From contig JAPTHN010000011.1 of NCBI GenBank assembly GCA_026936325.1, positions 25,150,501 to 25,214,500 on the forward strand: a stretch of 64,000 bases of DNA, given 5' to 3'. Position numbers and translations under genes: made by a program. Each line of letters begins with the position of its first letter. Positions within the stretch are counted from its first letter, which is position 1. Under the pieces are notes generated by a model that did not search any database, was not told the DNA's origin, and was given only the letters and a program-made list of their open reading frames with translations. Positions 23,621-33,469 of this stretch are shown in pieces. Source of the DNA: Platynereis dumerilii. Lineage: Eukaryota > Annelida > Polychaeta > Phyllodocida > Nereididae.

Positions 23621-24583
23621 TAGGGGAAGAGGGGGTGAAAAGTCACAGGGGTAAAAAGTCACAGGCCTTTTTGACCAACTTGCAGTGACCTAATTTTTAA
23701 GCTTATATCATCATTTGGGACGCTTTTATGAGAAGAAGGTCTGTAGGGAATATGAAAATTATACTCATTATGCAAAGTGGGTTTTTACCCACCTCGTGCA
23801 TTTTTGGGGTCCCAAACAGGTTTTATCGACTCTGAACTTTCCCTATTAATGTCTGGTCACTGTGACATAGAAAGTTGTGCTACTGTTTCAAGGTCTTTTG
23901 GATAATAGTCTTTCATGCTGTGAACCCATTTTTGGCCATATGGTCACCAAGTTGCCATGATCATGTGTTGAATTTAAAAAAAAGCTGAGGGGTGAAATGT
24001 CACACTGTGACATTTCACCCCAGCACTGTGATATTTTACCATAGGGTACCGTGAATTCAATATTCTGTCTTAAGGAAAGTAAAGTATTTCACACTTGAGG
24101 CTTTAAGCTTACAATCTTGTCATCATCCATCATCAATAATACATCTGAGAGAGTGTTGCAGCAAGTTTTCATTTCGCAAACTTAGGGCAATTTCTGACGC
24201 AGGCTTTGCTGATGGCGCATTGTCATTGCATGCACATAGCTTTGGAAGGCTCACTATAAATATCATGCACAAGGATGACTATCTAGTCCAGGTCTGCATA
24301 TTGCCTCATATAATGCTGTATGTCCACAAAAATTGCATGTGACTTGTTACCCCGCGGTTGTGACTTCTTGACCCTGGCATGGGGTAAAAAGTCACAGCGG
24401 ACTTTGCCTTAAATAATTGCGAACTGACTAAAGCCTATTTGCAGCACAGCAGCTATCATGTGATGCAAACATAGTCAACTAAATACTGCATAATTGTGCC
24501 AAAGGTCATTCAGATCTAACAAACACCTGCTCTGTTCTGGGGCTTTTTTTAGATTTTGTGACTTCTGACCCCCGCCTCCCCTA
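23621..24583. mobile_element. TA-flanked inverted-repeat element inside a LINE tail, word AAAGTCACAG
   Basis: The ends TAGGGGAAGAGGGGG and (inverted) CCCCCGCCTCCCCTA lie within the (ACTT)n tail of the preceding LINE; the tail resumes at 24584 as CTTACTTAC. GGGGTGAAAAGTCACAG / GGGGTAAAAAGTCACAG occurs twice at the left, again near 24393. It also appears as a back-to-back pair near 23996-24026 and inverted at the right tip (TTGTGACTTCTGACCCCC). No coding sequence is seen. Confidence 0.85.
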
Positions 24584-24678
24584 CTTACTTACAAGGGGCA
24601 GAATAAAGGTTTAATTGGCCCATCATATATGGCATGACTTATCCCAACGCACGGGCAAGTTGTCCCATTTGCCAGATG

Positions 24679-24815
24679 AAATATTATACATATTTTGTGT
24701 TAGGCCTATTTGGGCATGGACTCTATTTTGTCATCATCCCTTTTTTGTCGGAAAATATTATACATATTTTGTGTTAGGCCTATTTGGGCATGGACTCTAT
24801 TTTGTCATCATCCCA
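24679..24815 (+). repeat. Tandem duplication, 74-bp period
   Basis: A block beginning ATATTATACATATTTTGTGT and ending TTTGTCATCATCCC is present twice with essentially no differences, so the duplication is recent. It duplicates a TAGGCCTA octamer. Confidence 0.9.
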
Positions 24816-24829
24816 AGTGGGGAGGACGT

Positions 24830-26274
24830 ATTTTGTAGGGACAGGAGAAACTAGTACCTTACCTCTATTGCTTGATTATACACTACACCATATATAAAGA
24901 ATATGAAATTTTGAAATTCATGGGAACAAAAACAATGGCTTCATTTTTCCACAGATCCAAAGGTCGATTGGGGCCATACTGATGTTACCGCTCCCCCCCC
25001 CCCTTTTTCTTAGGCATGGCCATCTTCCTGTTGTGTAGTCTCAAACGTCACACGACAAATTACAACATGTCGTCCTTGTTATCAGTCAGATGGATGGATG
25101 GATGATTGGGGCCTTATGTCCTGCATTTATGCTCTTGGTAGGCGAAGTAGCATAGGAGGAGGACACGGCAATGAGATGCAGGGTGATTGAAACAGCCATC
25201 CAACATAGGCCAAGGTGACCTAGCAAGAGTTGGATTCGATTGTCTGTCTAGCATGCTACCCCGGCCCTTATATAACCCTTGTTATAGTTCAGTAACCATC
25301 TTCTAGAGTTGCAACAGGATAGTAATACGACAAGGCTAACAATAATCATTAAGGGAGTATAATTGACAATTCCCCATACATTCAGCAACTGGTGCTGGCC
25401 TCACGAGCAGAAGTACCAGTCATTGATAGACATGGTATATCAGGGCTTAAGGCCAAGGGCGCCAGGCGCCTAGTGGCCTCTTTTGTAACTAATAACAAAT
25501 CATACTCGCCCTAGCGGAGAGCCAGTTCGTTAGAACTGGCACTCGCATTTGACGCTTCACACTGATAGGGTGCAAGGATATGGGCCTTAGCACGCATGTA
25601 AACACTGTGTAGGTCCGACAAAATAGCCCCTTTGCACCTGTAAGTCACCCTGCCTTGGAAGGATTGTTGATGTCATACACCATCATATTCGTTTAAAGCA
25701 AGTTCCACTGACACATGAAGCACAACAGGTGAGTGCTGACAATTCACGGACAATTACAAGCACTCCAACAGCATGGCTGGCCTGTTTACAACGTTTTTCA
25801 ATGGCGGCCGTTGCAACGGTTCTAGCCTCCTTCCCAGAATCCTTAGCATATACGAGTGACGGATTCCCTCCGAGAATCCGAGCAAGTGCGAGTTTGATAA
25901 CAAATCATGACGTCACCGCTGGTGCACTGCCCTGCCTGCACATGTGACATGACGCTACACTGGAAATATGAGATGGGCAAGCAGTAAAAATGCTCTAGAT
26001 CGGTCAATTCGTATCGGATTTTCATGAAATATGGCTTGTTTTAAAGCTCTCACTTGCGCGCACAACATATCCAAACGGCATAAACAAGAAAAAATTAGTA
26101 TGGCCACGAAAAATCAAGCAATCACACATCATCTCAAGAAAAGCATCAACCAAAGCTTGTCAAAATGCCCTACCCCAATATAGACCCCAAATCCATGATA
26201 GGCAAGGATGTGCATGGTCAGCCAACTTGCTTTTAACCTAGCTATTGCATTGTGTGCAACAAGAGCTTTCTGTG
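24830..26274. other. Unannotated stretch containing a SINE
   Basis: Apart from the SINE at 25085-25265 I see no gene. A short unrecognised frame lies at 25729-25947. Confidence 0.35.
25085..25265 (-). mobile_element. tRNA-derived SINE, copy 1
   Basis: On the minus strand the head reads like the tRNA-derived region of the copy at 61595-61815 (GGTAGCATGCTAG...). A body follows with CATTGCCGTGTCCTCC and then TACCAAGAGCATAAATGCAG toward the 3' end. The B-box region is diverged. Confidence 0.75.
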
Positions 26275-26931
26275 TAGGGTAATGTTCTTTGAGTTGGACA
26301 CTTTAGAAGTGTCTCCTTGAGTCGGACACTTTTTGTTGGGCTGTATTGGCCAATTGAGAGCTCCTGTACTTATATTATATATTTGGTACCAATCTTGAAC
26401 TTAAGACCTCCTTTATCTGTACCCAAAATATCAGTATGATACAAACAAGTATAGTGGGTTTTTATGGCCCTACAGATGGGGTAAAAACCCCGTTTTTCTC
26501 TCAATTTTGTGTCAGAAATTTGTGAATTTTATAAAAATATTGTCCTGTTTCAATTATCTGTTGCTGGCCTATGGCATTGATCTGACTTCTGTTTCTTTGT
26601 CATTTAGTTATGAGTAAGATTAACCTATCCTGTGCTCTAATATGGGTTTTTTTTTTAATTAAAAGGAAGACACTAAAGCACCTGTATCTTTGATGTCACG
26701 TTTTTAGAACACAGCTGCCGGACTCAAAGATACCCTATGTAATTTTTTATTTCAGAAATTCAGCCACTAATTTAGTTCTTGTGCTGTCCCAATTGTCAAT
26801 TTCCTGTTAGATTTAGTAAAAACCTTTAATTTGAGGCCCTGGTTGACAATCAATAACCCATAGGCCAAGCAATATATAACTTTTTAAAAATGTACAGAAT
26901 ATAAGTGTCCGACTCAAAGAACTTTACCATA
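26275..26931. mobile_element. TA-flanked inverted-repeat element, word TTTGAGTCGGACAC
   Basis: The left end TAGGGTAATGTTCTTTGAGT and the right end ACTCAAAGAACTTTACCATA pair as inverted repeats with TA outermost. The word (C/T)TTGAGT(C/T)GGACAC occurs twice at the left. Its inverse appears near 26715 (CCGGACTCAAAGATACCC) and at the right tip. No coding sequence is seen. Confidence 0.85.
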
Positions 26932-26955
26932 CATATGCAATGCATTCACCTTCGT

Positions 26956-26991
26956 GTTATAGTATATATATACATGTATATATATATACTC
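26956..26991. repeat. AT palindrome
   Basis: Alternating TA around a central ACATGT forms a near-perfect palindrome. Confidence 0.8.
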
Positions 26992-27119
26992 GAATGCAGC
27001 CCCTTTTCACACCACTTTGCAGTTAAAGACGAATGCTACTATTCACCTGATTTACTTGTAATGTTGATATTTTTGTGAAATTTTACACACTTGTGCAATT
27101 AGTGACAAAGAAAAGATTT

Positions 27120-29230
27120 TTGAAAAAAAAAGTGTTTGTCACCAGCATTTTCACTGAGATAGCGCCCCCTATATTGGAGATCGTTGAATTTTGAGACTAT
27201 CTTTAAAGAATTGCTCAAAAGACATATTGCCATCATTGATAAAATTTTCAAAAAATTATCAATTTTAGCTTATATATATAACTGCTCATTCATGAAAAAA
27301 AATAATGGTTCACTATACCCATTAGGTTTCCAGCGCCCCCTATATTTTGGAGAATATGGTATAATTTAAAGGAGTTTTATGATTTTGGCCAAAAATAAAA
27401 TATTTCCCACATTGATAAATTTTTCAAAAAATTTTCAATTGAACATTATAGATAGACCTTTTAATTCATAAAAAAAAAAGAGGGGGTCACCAGCCTATTC
27501 TGGCCTCCAACGCCCCCTAAAATTGGAAAAAATGGTAAAATTTAAGGCAATTTGATTAATTCATTCACAACTCTAATATTTCCCACATTGCTAAATTTTT
27601 CAAAAAATTCTAAATTGTAGCCTGTACATATACCTACTTATTTATGAACAAAATTGGGGTTCGACACGAATGTTTGGCCACCAGTGCCCCCTACATTTAG
27701 GTGAAAACGAGTACAATTTTAAGCAATTTTGTAAATTTGGCCAAAAATAGAGTATTTCCCATGTTAATATATTTTTTAAAAATTCCTCAATCATAGCTTA
27801 TTCAAATATCTACCCATTCATGGAAAAATAAGGGGTTAACTATAACCGTTTGGCCACCAGTGCCCCCTACAGTTTGGAGAAAATGGTGAAATTTTAAGTA
27901 ATTTCATGAATTTTGACAAAAATAAAATACTTGCCGTGTTGATTAATTTTTCAAAATTTTGTCGATTGTAGCTTTCACATATATCTACTTGTAAATAAAA
28001 CAATGAGGTGTTCACCACCCATTTGGCCACCAGCGCCCCAGGGGCTAAAGTTTGAAGAAAAATGGAGGAATTTCATGAATTTTGTCGGAAATAAAATACT
28101 TGCCAAGGCGATAAACTTTTCAAAACTTTATCATTTGTAGCTTTTACATACGTCTACTAATTCATGAAAAAAGTGTAGGGGTTCTCCATCCATTTGGCCA
28201 GCAGCGCCACCTACAGTTTGGAGAAAATGGTGAAATTTAAAGGAATATCATGAATATTGCCCAAAATAAAACACTTGCCACATTGATTAATTTTTCAAAA
28301 TTTCATCAATTGTAGCTTTTACATATATCTACTTATTTATGAAAAAAAATTAGGGGTTCACCACCAATTTGGCCACCAGCGCCCCCTACAGTTAGGAGAA
28401 AATGGTGAAAATTAAAGGAATATGAAATTTGCCAAAAATAACAAATTAGCACATTGATTATTTTTCAAAATTATATCAGTTGTAGCTTTTATGCAAATAG
28501 ATCTACTAATTCATAAAACAAATTAGGGGTTCACCACCCATTTGGCTACCAGCGCCCCCTACAGCTTGAAGAAAATGGAGAAAAGTTGAGGAATTTCATG
28601 AATTTTGCCCAAAATAAAATATTTGCACATTGATAAATTTTTCAAAATTACATCAATTGTAGCTTTTATATATGTATATATATAGATAGATAGATATCTA
28701 CTCATTCATGAAACAAAATTAGTGATACACCAGCCATTTGGCCTCCAGCGCACCCTACAGTTTGGAGAAAATGGTGAAATTTAAAGGAATTTCATGAATT
28801 TTGCCAAAAATAAACACTTGCCACATAGATTAATTTTTCAAATTTTTTGCTTTTACAAATATCTACTCATTCATGAAAAAAAAAAAAATAGGTGTACACC
28901 ATCCATTTGTCTACCAGCGCCCCCTACAGTTTGGAGAAAGTGGTGAAATATAAAGGAATATCATGAATTTTGCGAAAAATAAAATACTTGCCAGGCCGAT
29001 AAATTTCTCAAAATTTTATCAATTTAAGCTTTTAGCCCTACATATATCTACTTATTATTCATGAAAAAAAATTAGGGGTTCACCACACATTTGGCCACCG
29101 GCGCCCCCTACAGTTTAAAGAAAATGGAGAAATTTTAATGAATTTAATGAATTTTAAAATAAATAAAATACTTGGCACATTGATAAATTATTCAGTTTGA
29201 GGAAAATGGTGCTATTTTAAAGAACTCTCT
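27120..29230 (+). repeat. Satellite of about 172 bp, roughly 12 diverged copies
   Basis: A conserved phrase CCACCAGCGCCCCCTACAGT (with variants) recurs near 27161, 27331, 27510, 27684, 27858, 28033, 28204, 28379, 28551, 28747, 28916 and 29101. Between occurrences are the same AT-rich blocks, including a GGAGAAAATGGTGAAATT phrase and AATTGTAGCTTTTACATAT. Copies are diverged and contain small indels, so the array is old. It is bounded on the right by the element at 29238. Confidence 0.9.
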
Positions 29231-29237
29231 GAATGTA

Positions 29238-30057
29238 TGAGTCATTCTCAAATTTCGGGACAATTTGCGTCACTCTAGCTCCCTGGCATTAATTTGAATG
29301 CGATTAATATCTGATGCGTCGTTCTGCATCTATTCAGATTTCTATTTAGAACCACTGCATTTGGAACAAAAAGTCATTCATTAGACTTTTTTTTTGTGCA
29401 TTATGTCCTGGGATCCGTACAATTTAATGGTTTTTCCCTGTCACTGGACCTGACATGACAAAATCAAGTGTTCATTTTCCTCCTAATGTACCATTGTATT
29501 CAAAGTTTCTTTGCACGATTCATGAGAATATAACCTTGAATTTATATCTAGTTCACATTCAATTTTTTTTGGTCTTATTTCGTTGATTAAATTGATACAA
29601 TAGACGTGTCACTAATTTATGTAAATTTTTTTGTCCACTCCGTTACTAGCCATAGCTCCATTTCCTTCATTTCCAAGCTTACCAATGATAGTTTTAAAGA
29701 GTGATTTCATGTATATATTGCTAAGGGTGACAGCTTTTAATAATCTGCAATTATTTTATCTAATCTCCAAAATAAAAAGCAGTATTGAGCGAAAAGCAAA
29801 AAATCATTCCACTCCGTTACCGTCGACTCCGTTACCAGATCATAAGCAAGAAATCGACATTTGGACCAAAAAATCAACTGATATGAGATGAAGTACTTCT
29901 GAAAATAATAGTAACATCAATATTTTATTGTTTTTCCTTTTGTTGTTGTTCCTACAGTTGGTTTTTTACATCAAAATTCCACTCCATTACCACATTGTCC
30001 CCTCCATTACAGGACATTTTTGCTATACCCTTTGTCCCGAAATTTGAGAATGGCCCA
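29238..30057. mobile_element. TA-flanked inverted-repeat element, word ACTCCGTTACC
   Basis: The ends TGAGTCATTCTCAAATTTCG and (inverted) CGAAATTTGAGAATGGCCCA are flanked by TA (29236-29237 and 30058-30059). Inside, CACTCCGTTAC(C) and variants occur near 29637, 29811, 29824, 29981 and 30001, all in one direction. No transposase frame is seen. Confidence 0.85.
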
Positions 30058-30112
30058 TATGCCAATGAGTACTACATTGTGCAGCATACACGAGGATTTG
30101 TGGGTGGAGGTG

Positions 30113-30915
30113 GCACATGGAGGGAATAGCAGATTGAGGAAGTAGCAGATGGAAGAAGTAGCAGAGCGAGGGAGTAGCAGATGGAGAGAGCTGCAGGTGG
30201 AGGAAGTAGCTGTTGGAGGAAGTAGCAGAGTGAGGGATAAGCAGAAGGAGGGATTAGCAGAAGAGGAGTAGCAGGTGGAGGGAGTAGCAGAGGGAGGAGC
30301 TAGCAAATGGAGGAAATAGCAGAAGAGGAGTAGCAGTTGGAGGGAGCAGCAGAGAGAGCAGGTATATAATGGAGGGAGAGCGTAGCAGATGGAGGAAGTA
30401 GTTGTTGGAGGAAGTAGCTGGTGCAGGGAGTAGCAGAGGAGGGGTTAGCGGAGGAGGGAGTAGCAGATGGAAGAAGTAGCAGAAGAGGAGTAACAGGTGG
30501 AGGGAGTAGCAGAGGGAGGGAGTAACAGATGGAGGGAGTAGCAGAGGGAGGGAGTAGCAAGTGGAGGGAGTAGCTGAGGAGGGATTAGCAGAGGAGGGAG
30601 TAACAGAAGGAGAGTAACAGGTAAAGAGGGAGTAACAGAGGGAGGAAGTAGCAGATGGAGAGAGTAGTAGAATGATTGAGCAGCAGAGGGATGAAGTAGC
30701 AGATGGTGGGAGTAGCAGAAGGTGAGAGTAGCAGAGGAAGGAAGCAGCACATGGAGGAAGTAGCAGAGCGAGGGAGTAGCAGATGGACGGAGCAGCAGAC
30801 GGAGAAAGTAGCTGTTGGAGGAAGTAGCAGAGGGAATGAGTATCAGAGGGAAGGAGTATCAGAACAAGGAAGGAGCAGAGAGGGAATAGAGGGAGCAGCA
30901 GATGGAGAGAATATC
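30113..30915 (+). repeat. Purine-rich minisatellite
   Basis: Tandem variants of GAGGGAGTAGCAGATGGAG, 15-21 bp, form a strongly purine-biased plus strand for about 0.8 kb. The cysteine/serine/leucine-rich reading frames on the minus strand are products of the repeat. Confidence 0.9.
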
Positions 30916-31028
30916 CCATAATAGGTAGTGAAGTTCTGGCAAAAAACCATGTGGTTCACTCATGATTCGGACTCGTGTTGTATTCTTCCGCGACCTGACA
31001 TTCAGGAGGTTCATTGCTGTGAACCACA

Positions 31029-31800
31029 TTCCATCTCCCTCTCTCTGTGCATCTCCCTCTCCCTGTGCATCTCCCTCTCCCTGTGCAACTCCCTCTCCCT
31101 GTGTAACTCCCTGTCTCTGTGCAACTCCTTTTCCCTGTGCCACACCCTCTCTCTCTGCGCAACTCCGTCTCCCTGTGCAACTTCCTCTTCCTGTGCAACT
31201 CCCTTTCTCTGTGCAACCCCCTTTCACTGTGCCGCTCTTCTATCTGTGCAACTCCCTCTCCCTGTGCATCTCCCTGTCCCTGAGACTGAGCATTTCCCTT
31301 CTAGCTGAGCAACTCCCTCTCTTTGTGCAACCTCATCTCCCTGTGCCACACCCTCTCTCTCTTGTGCAACTCCCTCTCTCTGTGCAACTCCCCCTTCTTG
31401 TGAAACTCCCTCTCTCTGTGCACCTCTTCTCCCTATGCATTTCCCTGTCCCTGTGCATATCCATGTCCCTGTGAATCTCCCTTTTCACATTCATCTCCCT
31501 GTCCCTGAGGCTGAGCACTTCCCTTTCTATGTGCAACCCTCTCTGTGCAACTCCTTCTCTCTGTGCAACTCCTTCTCTCTGTGCAACTCCCTCACTCTGT
31601 GCAACTCCTTCTCTCTCTCTATGTAACTCCTTCTCCCTGTCCATCTCCCTCTCCTGTGCATCTTCCTCTCCCTGTGCATCTCCTTCTCCCTGTGCATCCT
31701 CCTCTCTCGGTGCAACTACCTCTCTCTGTGCAACTCCCTCTCCCTCTGCATCTCCCTATACCTGTACATCTCCCTCTCCCTCTGCATCTCCCTCTCCCTG
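31029..31800 (+). repeat. Pyrimidine-rich minisatellite, left block
   Basis: Tandem variants of CTCCCTCTCCCTGTGCAT/CAACT, 18 bp. It is the same family as the large block at 36368-38560, from which it is separated by the nested insertions. Units are more diverged than in the right block. Confidence 0.9.
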
Positions 31801-31895
31801 TGTGATCTAGTGGTAGCGTGCTGGGCTGCCAATCGCTGGGCCTATGTTGGACAGCTGTTTTAAACATCTCTTTGCCGTGTCCTCCCCCAGTCCTT
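31801..31895 (+). mobile_element. tRNA-derived SINE, 5' part, interrupted
   Basis: The head GTGGTAGCGTGCTGGGCTGC matches the tRNA-like head of the copies at 25085 and 61595. It is followed by TTGCCGTGTCCTCC. The sequence breaks at CAGTCCTT, where the 4.4 kb element begins. The remainder resumes at 36327. Confidence 0.8.
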
Positions 31896-32315
31896 CCCAC
31901 CAAACAGCTAACATTTCCGTAACATCACCAGTTTCTGATCAGGGTGTTACAAGGTAATATAACACTTATGACATTCTTATAATGTTATATTAACCGGACC
32001 AGGATCTTAAGGAAGTGTTAGAAATAAGATGATTTGTCCAATATTCTGGTAATATTAACATAACATTATCAGTACTAAGTGACGATAATATTAGTGGCTA
32101 GTCATTAGCATAACCTTTTCCAGGAAACTTCTTGCTATATTTCACAATGTTACCATATAACATAACATCATAATGAGGAGGTAAGATTAGGATAATGTTA
32201 TAACATAACATTAGCAGGTAATGTTAGCATAACGTTTCTGAGGAAACTTCCCATTTCCTTGTCAGAATATTAGCATATTAATGTTACTGTATAATTAAGA
32301 GGTAAGGTTGAGATA

Positions 32316-33135
32316 CACTGTAAAATTGGAGGCACTGATTCAGCTCAATTGATTGAGTGAGATAGTTGCACAAGTTGATTGAGCAGGGACGGACGCAGGG
32401 GGGATGGGGGGGATGCATCCCCCCCCACCAGACCAAAATTTATATATTTTTACATGTTAATTTTACCCGCACGCAGTCGCGGAATGTCGCGAATTGTGCG
32501 TTCCGCGACGCGATAGCCCATTAGACCCCCCCCACCGGAATTTTCTGGATTCCCCCCTGTAATTGAGGTAACATAGATTAATGTTTTGAGTTGAGATAAC
32601 TCAAAATACTGAGCTGTGTTGAATTGGGCTTTCAAGCTGAGAAAACTGAAAATATTGAGCTGTTTTGATTTATTTTATGTCGCTTTTAGTTTTTATTTGT
32701 GATATCCTTCTTATAAAGTTACTATGAATGTGGGTAATAATCCCAAAATATTGCTGTGATCTTTTAAGGGGATCCACCTGATAAAGTGTGCTTCATTTTA
32801 GCACATCCCAGACAGGCCCAAGATGCATTCGAATGAAGAGTGAAGTTGTAGATCTTTTGAGATCCACAGACGATCAACAGCCAAGCGGCTGTTCCACATC
32901 CTTGCATTCAACACAGGCCATTGCAACACAAGGAAAATTTAGAAATTAATTTCTTGTGAAGAAATCCCAACAGCCTGAGGCTCATCTGTAACAACTGAAA
33001 CTTTCGTGTTTTCACAGCTTAATGTTATGACTCGTTTGGACAACTTATAGCAGTGAGCCATCGCAGCTGGAAAATTGTGAGCATTCTGAGACAGCTCAAA
33101 ATATTGCTGCAACAAAGTTTTCAAATTTCACTGTG
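32316..33135. mobile_element. CACTGTA-ended foldback element, copy 1, carrying a hAT MITE
   Basis: The ends CACTGTAAAATTGG and (inverted) CACAGTGAAATTTG are flanked by TA on both sides. The left subterminal TCAGCTCAATTGATTGAGTG matches the element at 60579-61567. A phrase of AGCTCAAAATATTG type recurs inside in both directions. The hAT MITE at 32384-32559 interrupts its left arm. Confidence 0.75.
32384..32559. mobile_element. hAT-like MITE, third nesting level
   Basis: It begins CAGGGACGGACGCAGG and ends in CCCCCCTG. The flanking 8-mers are TGATTGAG and TAATTGAG (one difference), consistent with a hAT target duplication. The interior is G/C runs with an AT middle. Confidence 0.7.
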
Positions 33136-33325
33136 TACCAGTTGATATGGAGTCGTCATTGTGTTAAAGTGTCAATTTATAGATGGAGCCACATGGCCTG
33201 CGCTCAGCACCTGCTCCATGCTCAGTCCAAATGTTTACCACAATCGAGTGTCAAGTGTATGATTAATTAAAAGATAACAAATTTACTGAATTTTTTATTG
33301 CATCATTGCCTACGAACTGGTAAAT

Positions 33326-33455
33326 ATGTCAATTGATATTGATGTCAATTGCTTGAAGTGTGTAAAAAAACATGTATGGCAGCCAGAAGCTAAGAGAGAT
33401 ATGTTCTTCCTTGAACCACAAAGATTGATCCTGGAAATGCATGACACCCTCCAAG
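33326..33455 (+). CDS. Exon-like segment in the 4.4 kb element, first part
   Basis: An ATG opens a frame beginning MSIDIDVNCLKCVKKHVW, with a C-x2-C pair at residues 9-12. It ends in CTCCAAG followed by a textbook GTGAGT donor. If joined to the acceptor at 35595 the frame continues as GFRIFICRGCSYRGQ and then stops, giving about 60 residues with a second C-x2-C pair. I do not recognise the protein. It could be a small zinc-binding protein carried by the element, a captured host exon, or chance. The LINE lies in the would-be intron, on the opposite strand. Confidence 0.35.
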
Positions 33456-33469
33456 GTGAGTGTATCAGC

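Noticed and set aside
30254-31903. Serine/leucine/cysteine-rich and arginine/glutamate-rich frames
   Set aside because: Low-complexity products of the purine- and pyrimidine-rich minisatellites.
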